In this document: positions 42,822-50,440 of the stretch, one piece after another
Numbering within the stretch: position 1 is the stretch's first letter
How the letters are laid out: each line of letters starts with the position of its first letter
Assembly (NCBI GenBank): GCA_016293805.1
Contig: JAEDDI010000005.1
Coordinates: 1-55,590 of the forward strand
Direction of reading: 5' to 3'
From: Bacillota bacterium
GTDB lineage: Bacteria > Bacillota > Clostridia > Peptostreptococcales > Anaerovoracaceae
Length of the DNA stretch: 55,590 nt
Program-made: the position numbers and the translations under genes
Notes under the pieces: generated by a model
Told to the model about the DNA's origin: nothing
The model's input: the letters and a program-made list of their open reading frames with translations, nothing else
Databases searched by the model: none

Positions 42822-43829
42822 TCACTGTTTAATAAATCCTGCTCCTTCTGTAGCAGATATATTATCGTCTGAATCTATAAATACCGCCTCGACTCCATCG
42901 ATGGAATCAACTATGCTCATTCCCTCTTCAACTCCCAGTGCAAGACACATGGTCGAAAGCGCATCGCAGTCAACTGACATTCCAGCCTTTGCAATTATAG
43001 TTACCGATTCCACTCCGGATTCTACCGGATATCCTGTGCCGGTATCCAGAATGTGATGGTATGTTCTTCCGTCCTTTTCGAAGCATCTTTCATATATGCC
43101 GGAAGTTACAAGGGTTACATCCTCGCCCTCTATATATCCGACTATTTCAGAACGGTCACTGTAAGGTCTTTCTATTCCTACCCTGAACGGCTCCCTGCCG
43201 TTTTTACTGCCTATTACCGCAATGTTTCCGCCAAGGTTTACAACGCCGCTCTCGACACCTTCCTCTCTGAGGTAATCGCATACTCTGTCACAGATATATC
43301 CTTTGGCTATTCCGCCAAGGTCAATCTCAGTTTCAGGATCCAGAAGTGTCACCTCAGTTCCCTCCACTTTTATTTTCGTATAGTCAACATGCGAAACAGC
43401 CTCCGAAAGTTTCTCCTTCGACGGAACTTCAGGATTTTCAGAATGAAAATCCCACAAATCCGACACCTTTCCGATGGTAATGTCAAACCTTCCGCCTGAA
43501 ATATCTCCGTAATATATCCCCTTCTCAATCACTTCTGCAGTTTCAGGAGACACCGTAACCGGTGCTCCTCCGCTGTGATTGATTTTCCATATATCACTTT
43601 CCTCTACTGTCTTGGACAGAAGTTTTTCGTAGTCGCTGCACAAAGAGAATGCTCCCTGGATAATCCTGCCTGCCTCCTCTTCTTCCATTGAATATATATC
43701 TATCTGGCATATAGTATCCAGATAATAGCTTGTTTTTGACACTGGCCCTTCACTGCCGCAGCCTGTTTGTGATATAATCAGTGCTGACAGTAAAATAACA
43801 GTCAATAATAATTTCTTGATTTTTTTCAT
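42822..43829 (-). CDS. apbE: FAD:protein FMN transferase ApbE, lipoprotein
   Basis: ApbE transfers FMN from FAD to a Thr or Ser of target proteins, including RnfG and RnfD, outside the membrane. The 335 residues show a lipoprotein-type signal ending TGC (Cys24), the DIGGIAKGYICD motif, VNLGGNIAVIG, HHILDTGTGYPVE and CDALSTMCLALG near the metal site. The nearby rnf operon supplies obvious targets. Its start lies 24 bases from the divergent NusG-II gene, and lysA follows it. Confidence 0.93.
   Translation of the reverse strand: MKKIKKLLLTVILLSALIISQTGCGSEGPVSKTSYYLDTICQIDIYSMEEEEAGRIIQGAFSLCSDYEKLLSKTVEESDIWKINHSGGAPVTVSPETAEVIEKGIYYGDISGGRFDITIGKVSDLWDFHSENPEVPSKEKLSEAVSHVDYTKIKVEGTEVTLLDPETEIDLGGIAKGYICDRVCDYLREEGVESGVVNLGGNIAVIGSKNGREPFRVGIERPYSDRSEIVGYIEGEDVTLVTSGIYERCFEKDGRTYHHILDTGTGYPVESGVESVTIIAKAGMSVDCDALSTMCLALGVEEGMSIVDSIDGVEAVFIDSDDNISATEGAGFIKQ
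43770..43778 (+). promoter_or_regulatory. Possible extended -10 promoter for NusG-II/Gx genes
   Basis: TGA-TATAAT lies inside the 5' part of the divergent apbE gene. The 24-base gap between the two start codons is too short for separate promoters, so one inside the coding region is plausible. Confidence 0.35.
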
Positions 43830-43853
43830 AATAATCAGTTTAAGGAAAAATAC

Positions 43854-44225
43854 ATGCTTGGAATAAAAAAAGCCGATATTATCCTGTGCCTTGCCATCAT
43901 CGCTGCCGGAATAATTCTAACCCTCATTATAGGGTTTGCAGGCAGCAGCGGCACTAAAGTGGTAATAACTGCAGGCGGCTCTCTATACGGCATATACGAT
44001 CTTGACGAAGACCGCGAAATCACCATAAAACAGGGCAGCCACATAAATAAGGTTACCATAAAAGACAGTACTGTTTCAATGGTTTTTTCCGACTGCCCAA
44101 ATCAGATATGTGTCAGTCACAAATCGATATCAAAAACTAACGAATCCATAACATGTCTTCCGAACAAAGTGATGGTCACCATTGAAGGAGACCGGGAAGG
44201 AGGATATGATGCAGTATCGGGATAA
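43854..44225 (+). CDS. NusG domain II-containing membrane-anchored protein
   Basis: A 123-residue protein with an N-terminal membrane helix (about 8-28) and an extracytoplasmic NusG_II-type beta domain (GGSLYGIYDL, the CPNQICV cysteine pair and ITCLPNKVMVTI). Proteins of this family accompany Rnf, ApbE and Gx-transporter genes in many anaerobes; the cysteines could bind metal or form a disulfide. The role is unknown. It overlaps the Gx transporter gene. Confidence 0.85.
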   Translation: MLGIKKADIILCLAIIAAGIILTLIIGFAGSSGTKVVITAGGSLYGIYDLDEDREITIKQGSHINKVTIKDSTVSMVFSDCPNQICVSHKSISKTNESITCLPNKVMVTIEGDREGGYDAVSG

Positions 44226-44721
44226 AACAAGAAGACTGACTCTGAGCGCAATTCTTGTGACCCTTGCGATGATATTCTCATACATCGAATTCCTTGTTCC
44301 CATAAGCATCGGAATACCCGGAATCAAGCTTGGATTTGCAAACCTTGTCATCGTAATAGCTCTTTACTGTCTCGATGCGAGATATGCCTTTGCCATAAAC
44401 ATTGTACGAATTATTCTCAACGGTCTGATGTTTACAGGCGTATTCGCTATGACATATGCCCTTGCCGGAGGTCTTTTAAGCCTTCTGACAATGTGTCTCC
44501 TGAAGAAAACCGGCCGTTTCTCAATGATAGGTGTATCAATGGCAGGCGGGGTGGCTCACAACCTGGGTCAGCTTATCATAGCTTCCCTTATGGTGGAGAA
44601 TATTAAAATGTTTCTGTACTTTCCTGTGCTTCTGTTTTCAGGGCTCATCACAGGAATCCTCATCGGAACAGCAGCTTCTGTTCTGTACTCCAGTATCCCT
44701 GACAGGCTTTTCAGAAACTGA
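44209..44721 (+). CDS. Gx transporter family membrane protein (heptaprenyl diphosphate synthase component I family)
   Basis: A 170-residue protein with about five membrane helices and the family motifs FLVPISIGIPGIKLGFANLV, RIILNGLMFTG and GGVAHNLGQL. Annotation as heptaprenyl diphosphate synthase component I is inherited; the fold resembles ECF-type substrate-binding subunits, so vitamin or flavin transport is a reasonable guess given ApbE nearby. The ATG at 44209 follows GGAGG by five bases and overlaps the NusG-II gene by 17 bases. Confidence 0.85.
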   Translation: MQYRDKTRRLTLSAILVTLAMIFSYIEFLVPISIGIPGIKLGFANLVIVIALYCLDARYAFAINIVRIILNGLMFTGVFAMTYALAGGLLSLLTMCLLKKTGRFSMIGVSMAGGVAHNLGQLIIASLMVENIKMFLYFPVLLFSGLITGILIGTAASVLYSSIPDRLFRN

Positions 44722-44722
44722 A

Positions 44723-44749
44723 AACCACGATTCTGTTTCGTGGTTTTTT
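44723..44749 (+). terminator. Terminator of the NusG-II/Gx operon
   Basis: AACCACGA/TCGTGGTT with a seven-base loop is followed by TTTTTT. Confidence 0.88.
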
Positions 44750-44757
44750 GTGCCTGT

Positions 44758-45180
44758 TTAAAATCCCCAGCCCATGCCTCTTTCGATTGCTTCCTCTTCG
44801 GACATGTTTCTTGTAGGACCATAGCCTTTAATTGTAAGTGTCTCCTTGAGAATCTGTACGGCAGTCTCATACTGTTTCGTGTATTTTCCTGTATATGTTC
44901 CCGCAGATGAAAAGAATGTCGGCTCAACAGGATTATTTCTTATCTCCTCCAGTTCCTCCGGCGAGCCTCCCCTGAACAGCAGCATATCCATGATAGGCTC
45001 TGATGTTACTTCGCATATTATTCTTCTGCTTAGCGCATCTATCCATTCACATGTAATGAAAACACTTCTGCCGTCTTCCTCAATTTCAACTTCACTAACA
45101 ACACACAGATTAGTTGCATTTGAATCTGCAAGTCCCTCAACAATGATGGAATCGCATCTTCTGTTAATTTCTTTTATCAT
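44758..45180 (-). CDS. Unrecognised 140-residue protein
   Basis: I do not recognise this protein. It is soluble, with an alternating beta-strand N-terminal half (CVVSEVEIEEDGRSVFITCEW), an acidic middle segment (GSPEELEEIRNN), a helical YTKQYETAVQILKETL and an acidic and glycine-rich C-terminus. The ATG at 45180 follows GAGGAAAAG; the predicted promoter at 45215-45243 lies inside any longer frame, which supports this start. It is monocistronic and shares a terminator region with the Gx transporter gene. Confidence 0.7.
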   Translation of the reverse strand: MIKEINRRCDSIIVEGLADSNATNLCVVSEVEIEEDGRSVFITCEWIDALSRRIICEVTSEPIMDMLLFRGGSPEELEEIRNNPVEPTFFSSAGTYTGKYTKQYETAVQILKETLTIKGYGPTRNMSEEEAIERGMGWGF

Positions 45181-45214
45181 TGTCTTTTCCTCTTCAAAAA
45201 AATATTCCATCTGT

Positions 45215-45243
45215 ATTATAGTAACTTCCGGACAAAAATTCAA
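45215..45243 (-). promoter_or_regulatory. Promoter of the 140-residue unknown gene
   Basis: On the minus strand TTGAAT and consensus TATAAT are separated by 17 bases. Confidence 0.75.
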
Positions 45244-45244
45244 T

Positions 45245-45273
45245 AAAACCCTTTCATGTGGCGAAAGGGTTTT
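45245..45273 (-). terminator. Terminator of the DAACS symporter gene
   Basis: AAAACCCTTTC/GAAAGGGTTTT with a seven-base loop ends in a T run on both strands; on the minus strand it closes the symporter gene just before the next promoter. Confidence 0.85.
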
Positions 45274-45279
45274 CTGATA

Positions 45280-46497
45280 CTATGCCGCTTTTGATTTCTT
45301 TTCTTCGATACTTGAAACGATGATTGAGCATGAAGCATCTCCGATAATATTAACAGTTGTCCTGCCCATATCGAAGATTCTGTCAACGCCGGCTACAAGA
45401 GCAATTCCCTCAACCGGAAGACCCACAGACTGAAGCACCATCGCAAGCATAATCATGCCTGCACCCGGAACACCTGCAGTACCTATCGATGCCAGTGTAG
45501 CTGTAAGAACAATAGTAACCATCTGTCCGAAATCAAGATCTATTCCAAAACAGGATGCTATAAATATCGAACACACACCCTGGTATATTGCTGTTCCGTC
45601 CATGTTGATGGTAGCTCCGAGAGGAAGTACAAATGAAGTGACTTCCCTTGATGCTCCAAGTCTTTCTACACATTCCATATTGATTGGAAGTGTACCGACC
45701 GAGGATGCACTAGAAAATGCAAACATGATTGCAGGCAGCATCTCCTTAAAGAACTTAACAGGGCTGAGCCCGCCTAAAGTTCTTACAGTCAATGAGTAAA
45801 CTACCGCTGCATGAACAATGTAGCAGATATATGCAGCAAGAAGCACCATTGCAAGAGAGCCTAAAACTGCCGGGCCATTGACTGCCACAACCGGGCAGAG
45901 AAGGCAGAACACACCAACAGGTGACAGCTTAATAATCATATCCATGCATTTCATGAAAACAAGGTTGAGCTTTTCTACTCCGGTTACAACTTCTTTAGCC
46001 CTGTCACCCACAAGGATAATCGCAAACCCTATAAGCAGGGCCATTACTATTACCTGAAGCATGTTGGCATCTGACATAGGTGTTATGAAGTTTGATGGGA
46101 ATATATTCACTATAGTGTCCATAAACGGTGTCGGTTCAGCAGCCTCATACTCAAGGTCTGTTGTTGACAGAACTGGGAAGAATCCCTTAAAAAGATTCGC
46201 ACCGGCAAGTCCTATTGTAATTGCACACGCTGTGGTGCACAGATAATATACGATTGTCTTGATTCCGATTGATCCGACCTTGCGTATATCCTGCATTGAA
46301 ATGATACCGCTCATTATTGAGAAAAGCACAACGGGAACAACTATGAACTTGATCAGGTTAAGGAATATTGTGCCGAAAGGCTTGATATAGCTTTCAGCGA
46401 ATTCCCCGTGACTTGTCATTAAAAGACCAACTATTACCGCCAGTACAAGAGCTATAAATATCTGTGCTGCAAGAGAGAGTTTTTTCTTCTCTTTCAT
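45280..46497 (-). CDS. Dicarboxylate/amino acid:cation symporter (DAACS family)
   Basis: A 405-residue transporter of the GltPh/SstT family with eight transmembrane helices and two re-entrant loops. The first loop has the serine-rich AFSSASSVGTLPIN, the second ASIGTAGVPGAGM, and the helix 7 signature NMDGTAIYQG binds sodium. It likely takes up glutamate, aspartate or serine/threonine with sodium. The ATG at 46497 follows AAGGAGG by nine bases. Given gdhA, glutamate uptake fits the metabolism. Confidence 0.9.
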   Translation of the reverse strand: MKEKKKLSLAAQIFIALVLAVIVGLLMTSHGEFAESYIKPFGTIFLNLIKFIVVPVVLFSIMSGIISMQDIRKVGSIGIKTIVYYLCTTACAITIGLAGANLFKGFFPVLSTTDLEYEAAEPTPFMDTIVNIFPSNFITPMSDANMLQVIVMALLIGFAIILVGDRAKEVVTGVEKLNLVFMKCMDMIIKLSPVGVFCLLCPVVAVNGPAVLGSLAMVLLAAYICYIVHAAVVYSLTVRTLGGLSPVKFFKEMLPAIMFAFSSASSVGTLPINMECVERLGASREVTSFVLPLGATINMDGTAIYQGVCSIFIASCFGIDLDFGQMVTIVLTATLASIGTAGVPGAGMIMLAMVLQSVGLPVEGIALVAGVDRIFDMGRTTVNIIGDASCSIIVSSIEEKKSKAA

Positions 46498-46556
46498 AAT
46501 TCTTTTCCTCCTTAAAACACTGCACAAAATATACGGCACAAAACCGCACAATGCTC

Positions 46557-46585
46557 ATATTATCCGAAACAGCAAGATATTGCAA
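46557..46585 (-). promoter_or_regulatory. Promoter of the DAACS symporter gene
   Basis: On the minus strand TTGCAA and TAATAT are 17 bases apart. Upstream lie two direct copies of TGGATACA (46606-46613 and 46623-46630), 17 bases start to start, a possible activator site. Confidence 0.65.
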
Positions 46586-46605
46586 GGGTTTTGGCAAATG
46601 CATAT

Positions 46606-46630
46606 TGTATCCAAAACAAATCTGTATCCA
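46606..46630 (-). repeat. Direct repeat upstream of the symporter promoter
   Basis: Two identical TGGATACA octamers are spaced 17 bases start to start, upstream of the -35 element. The spacing is near one and a half helical turns. They may bind a regulator. Confidence 0.4.
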
Positions 46631-46677
46631 TTTTGGAAAGGTAACATAGAATTCATCATTACATAGTATATTCCAAC

Positions 46678-46702
46678 AAAAAAGAGGCGGAATAACCGCC
46701 TC
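46678..46702 (-). terminator. Terminator of the rnf operon
   Basis: On the minus strand GAGGCGG/CCGCCTC with a five-base loop is followed by TTTTTTG, just after the rnfB stop. Confidence 0.92.
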
Positions 46703-46718
46703 TTCAATGAGTCAAATA

Positions 46719-47570
46719 TTAAGCTTCTGCAGGTGCTTCTGCCTTTGGTGCAGCAGGCTTTGCAACAGGTTTTCTGACTCTCATATTTATGATTGCTCCT
46801 GTTGGGCATTCCTTAGCACAAAGACCGCAGTTCTTGCACTTTTCAGGATCGATCTTAGCAAGGTTGTTTTCAACTGTAATTGCCTCGAACTTACATACCT
46901 TCTGACACTTCATACATCCGATACATCCGTTTGTACAAACCTTTCTTGTAGCCGCTCCCTTAGCCTTTGAGCTGCACTGTACAGTAACAAGATTCTTCTT
47001 AGGAAGAAGTTCAATTATACCGTGAGGACATGCCTTTGCACACATTCCGCATGCAACGCAGCTCTCTCTGTCCACTACTGCAACTCCGTTGCAGACCTGA
47101 ATTGCATTGTACTGACAAACGCTTGCGCAGTCTCCAAGTCCGATACATCCGTAATGGCATGCATTCATTCCATCATAGAACATTTTTGCAGCCTTGCATG
47201 TTTTGATTGTATCCCACTCATATATCTGGCCGCATGCGTCACAGTTGCCGTTACATAATACAGCTGCAACCTTCGGTTCTGCTGTTTCAGCTTCAACGCC
47301 GAGAACTTCAGCAAGCTTTGCTGCCACTTCGGCACCGCCTACAGGACACATTGCTGTGCTCATTGTATGATCTGCTCCAAGTGCGTTTGCATAGTCATCA
47401 CAGCCTGCAAATCCGCATGCTCCGCAGTTTGCACCGGGAAGTTCTGCTCTTAATCTGGCAACTGTCTCATCAACAGGAACGAAGAAAATCTTTGCTGCGA
47501 CAGTAAGAATAACTGCAAGAACAAGACCTATTAAAACAACCAGTACTACCGGCGTAATTATACTACCCAT
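46719..47570 (-). CDS. rnfB: Rnf complex subunit RnfB, multi-cluster ferredoxin
   Basis: RnfB receives electrons from reduced ferredoxin and passes them into the Rnf complex. The 283 residues have an N-terminal membrane helix, the CGACGFAGCDDYA iron-sulfur motif, a CNGNCDACGQ segment and several CxxCxxC ferredoxin motifs (CVACGMCAKACPHG, CIGCMKCQKVC, CKNCGLCAKECPTG). The C-terminus is Pro/Ala/Lys-rich. Multiple 4Fe-4S clusters are typical for clostridial RnfB. It is the last gene of rnfCDGEAB. Confidence 0.96.
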   Translation of the reverse strand: MGSIITPVVLVVLIGLVLAVILTVAAKIFFVPVDETVARLRAELPGANCGACGFAGCDDYANALGADHTMSTAMCPVGGAEVAAKLAEVLGVEAETAEPKVAAVLCNGNCDACGQIYEWDTIKTCKAAKMFYDGMNACHYGCIGLGDCASVCQYNAIQVCNGVAVVDRESCVACGMCAKACPHGIIELLPKKNLVTVQCSSKAKGAATRKVCTNGCIGCMKCQKVCKFEAITVENNLAKIDPEKCKNCGLCAKECPTGAIINMRVRKPVAKPAAPKAEAPAEA

Positions 47571-47580
47571 GTCTTACCTC

Positions 47581-48156
47581 CTATCCTACCAGACCGCTGA
47601 ATCCCATGAATGAAAGGGCCAGTATTGAAGCGCTAACTAATACAATTGGAACACCCTGGAAAGGTTTAGGAATCTTGTCGTTGCCTTCAAGCTTCGATCT
47701 CATACCTGAGAAGATTACCATTGCAAGAAGGAAACCGATACCTGTTCCAAGAGCGTTGAATAATGACTGTACATATGTGTATCCATAGTCGATGTTGTTG
47801 ATTGTAACACCAAGTACTGCACAGTTTGTAGTGATAAGAGGAAGATATACACCAAGACTCTTGTGAAGAGCAGGTATGAACTTCTTTAAGATAAGTTCTA
47901 CAAGCTGTACAAGTGCTGCTATTACAAGGATAAATACTACAGTCTGAAGATATCCGATTTCAAATCTGTTTAACAGCTGCTGAATCGGCCATGTTGCTGC
48001 AGTAGCAAGTACCATTACGAAAATTACTGCTGCGCCCATACCTACGGCTGAGTCTAGTTTCTTGGAAACTCCAAGGAAAGGACAGATACCAAGGAACTGA
48101 GCCAGGATGCAGTTATTTACCAAGATTACTGATAATAATATTGTAAGTATTCCCAT
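47581..48156 (-). CDS. rnfA: Rnf complex membrane subunit RnfA
   Basis: A 191-residue integral membrane subunit with six helices and the NNCILAQFLGICPFLGVSKK motif, whose cysteine is a ligand of the iron-sulfur cluster shared with RnfE. A second conserved segment, TTNCAVLGVTINN, carries the other ligand. It overlaps rnfE by one base and follows the standard gene order. Confidence 0.96.
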   Translation of the reverse strand: MGILTILLSVILVNNCILAQFLGICPFLGVSKKLDSAVGMGAAVIFVMVLATAATWPIQQLLNRFEIGYLQTVVFILVIAALVQLVELILKKFIPALHKSLGVYLPLITTNCAVLGVTINNIDYGYTYVQSLFNALGTGIGFLLAMVIFSGMRSKLEGNDKIPKPFQGVPIVLVSASILALSFMGFSGLVG

Positions 48157-48842
48157 TATGCTTCAGCTCCTTCCTGTTCACATTTTTCCTGAGTGCAGAT
48201 GTTCTTCATTGAGCATCCCGCACATCCGAATTCAGTCTTTTTAATTGCCTTGCCTCCTGAGAAATGATTGATTGCAGCTATAAGGCACGCATATACGAAG
48301 AATCCGCCCGGTGCAAGCGCAATGATCATAAGAGGGTTCTCAACCATAAAATTGCAGATAGGGTGACCGAAGAAGGTACCTGCACCTATAATTTCTCTGA
48401 TAAGACCCATTACTCCAAGTGCAAGAGTAAAACCGATACCCATTCCAAGTCCGTCTAAAGCTGAATCGATGACATTGTTCTTGCTTGCGAACATTTCCGC
48501 TCTTCCAAGAATGATACAGTTTACTACAATCAGTGGAATGAATATACCAAGTGATTCATAAAGTGATGGAACGAACGCCTGAAGAAGGAACTGCACTACA
48601 GTTACGAATCCTGCGATTACTACGATGTAGCACGGAATTCTTACCTTGTCAGGAATAACGTTCTTCAGTATTGATATTACAATATTTGAGCAAAGCAGTA
48701 CAGCTGTAGCTGCAATACCCATACCTAAACCGTTGATTGCTGAACTTGTTGTTGCCAGTGTAGGACAAGTACCAAGTAACAGAACAAGAACGGGGTTCTC
48801 TTTAATTATACCCTTTGTTAAGATGCCCAGTTTATTTCCCAT
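48156..48842 (-). CDS. rnfE: Rnf complex membrane subunit RnfE, with Cys-rich tail
   Basis: A 228-residue six-helix subunit homologous to RnfA, with LLGTCPTLATTSSAINGLGMG and VNCIILGRAEMFASKN carrying the cluster cysteines. It has a soluble C-terminal tail with four further cysteines (CAGC at 207-210, Cys216, Cys221), spaced like a small metal or Fe-S site. RnfA and RnfE together shape the membrane electron path. It overlaps rnfG by one base. Confidence 0.95.
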   Translation of the reverse strand: MGNKLGILTKGIIKENPVLVLLLGTCPTLATTSSAINGLGMGIAATAVLLCSNIVISILKNVIPDKVRIPCYIVVIAGFVTVVQFLLQAFVPSLYESLGIFIPLIVVNCIILGRAEMFASKNNVIDSALDGLGMGIGFTLALGVMGLIREIIGAGTFFGHPICNFMVENPLMIIALAPGGFFVYACLIAAINHFSGGKAIKKTEFGCAGCSMKNICTQEKCEQEGAEA

Positions 48843-49432
48843 TATTTAGCACCTCCGTTAATAGCCTGATACTGCTGTAACGCTTCGTAGATTCCGTAGT
48901 GTACAGCATTTGATGAAATTGAAGCTCCGGAAACGTATGTTATGCCGTTTCCTGTCTTTGATTCATCCTTTGCTCCGATGCAGTTAAGCTCGGTAACTCC
49001 AACGTACTGCTTAAGGTATCCCGGCTCGTGCGCCTTAGTACCAAGTCCTGCAGTATCTGAATGCTTTGTTACAACAACCCCTGTTATTGCGCCGTTCTGG
49101 TCAATACCGATCATTTCAGTCAGGGCACCGCCGAATGACTTTGTAACAGCAGTTACAACCATGCCTGCACCATTATCTGCCTGATATACATCCTGAATGT
49201 ATACTTTGCCGTCTTCTGTTGCAAGCAGTTCTCCTGTGTATTCAGTGAAAGCATCACCGTCAGGAAGTAATTCTATTCTGTTAGCATCTGCTGCAGCCTT
49301 GTCGTTTGCTTCTATTACAGGTGCCGTTACATTATTTGTAAGTGCAAGTGCAAGCGTGATAACAAGACAGATTGCCACAAGTACTACTACAGGTGCTATA
49401 TATTCTTTAAAAGTACTGTTCTTGCCTTCCAT
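48842..49432 (-). CDS. rnfG: Rnf complex flavoprotein subunit RnfG, variant flavinylation motif
   Basis: RnfG has one N-terminal helix and an outward-facing FMN-binding domain whose FMN is attached by ApbE. The 196 residues are normal in length. The acceptor motif reads TYVSGAS (165-171), whereas the usual pattern is Asp-x-x-Ser/Thr-Gly-Ala-Thr; both the Asp and the acceptor Thr are replaced, leaving serine as the possible acceptor. RnfD in the same operon keeps the canonical motif. The ATG overlaps rnfD by one base. Confidence 0.94.
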   Translation of the reverse strand: MEGKNSTFKEYIAPVVVLVAICLVITLALALTNNVTAPVIEANDKAAADANRIELLPDGDAFTEYTGELLATEDGKVYIQDVYQADNGAGMVVTAVTKSFGGALTEMIGIDQNGAITGVVVTKHSDTAGLGTKAHEPGYLKQYVGVTELNCIGAKDESKTGNGITYVSGASISSNAVHYGIYEALQQYQAINGGAK

Positions 49433-50439
49433 TATTTAGCACCTTCTTTCTTTTCATATTTCTTGATCTGCATCTTTACTGCAAGAGTATCGATAAGCGG
49501 AGTAAGAATGTTCATTAACAGTATCGAGAATGAAACACCTTCAGGATATGCACCGAACAGTCTGATAATCATAGTGATAAGTCCGCATCCGATACCGAAG
49601 ATTACTTTTCCAAGAGGAAGCTGCGGTGTTGTTACATAGTCTGTCGCCATGAAAATTGCACCAAGCATAACGCCGCCTGCAAGGATGTGGAATAATGCCA
49701 TTCCAAGAACTGATGCATCGCCTGCTGATTCCGGAACGCCTGCTGCAGCATAGTAGATTGCAGCAAATACGAATACTGTTCCGATGAAGCAGCAAGGAAT
49801 GATAGGTGAAATAATCTTCTTCCATACAAGGAATGCTCCTCCGATTATAAGAGCGACTGCACTTACTTCACCCATTGAACCGCCTACTGTACCAAGGAAC
49901 AGTGACATGTTTGAAGGAAGCTCTGCTCCGCCTTCTGCAAGGATGCCAAGAGGTGTTGCACCTGTTACAACGTCAGCTGTCTGCTGAGCTCTAGGAAGAG
50001 GCCATGTAGTCATCTGAGTCGCAAATGAGATGAATAAAACAACTCTTGCTGTGATTGCAGGGTTTACAAGGTTCTTTCCAAGACCGCCGAACAGCTGCTT
50101 GATAACAACGATAGCGATAAAGCAGCCTACTACAGCAATCCATACAGGAAGACCTGAAGGAACGTTGAATGCTATAAGAAGTCCAGTCAGTGCGGCACTG
50201 AAGTCCATAACAGTCTGTTCTCTGTGCATAAGTATGTTCCATAATGCTTCGAAGACCATTGAGGCAGCAACACATACCACTGCAAGTACAAGTACTCTTG
50301 GTCCGAATACGAAAGTACTTACTGCCAGTGCAGGAATAAGAGCCCCTATAACCATGAGCATTGTCTTCTGTGTATCTACAGCAGTATGAATATGAGGACC
50401 CTGTCCTACTAATAGATTAGTATTGTAATTCTTATCCAT
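49432..50439 (-). CDS. rnfD: Rnf complex membrane flavoprotein RnfD
   Basis: A 335-residue subunit with about ten membrane helices, similar to NqrB. The flavinylation motif is canonical: DVVTGATPLG with acceptor Thr162. Other signatures are GPHIHTAVDT, FGGLGKNLVNPAITARV and ATDYVTTPQLPLG. RnfD is considered part of the ion-translocating core. It lies one base after rnfC. Confidence 0.96.
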   Translation of the reverse strand: MDKNYNTNLLVGQGPHIHTAVDTQKTMLMVIGALIPALAVSTFVFGPRVLVLAVVCVAASMVFEALWNILMHREQTVMDFSAALTGLLIAFNVPSGLPVWIAVVGCFIAIVVIKQLFGGLGKNLVNPAITARVVLFISFATQMTTWPLPRAQQTADVVTGATPLGILAEGGAELPSNMSLFLGTVGGSMGEVSAVALIIGGAFLVWKKIISPIIPCCFIGTVFVFAAIYYAAAGVPESAGDASVLGMALFHILAGGVMLGAIFMATDYVTTPQLPLGKVIFGIGCGLITMIIRLFGAYPEGVSFSILLMNILTPLIDTLAVKMQIKKYEKKEGAK

Positions 50440-50440
50440 T

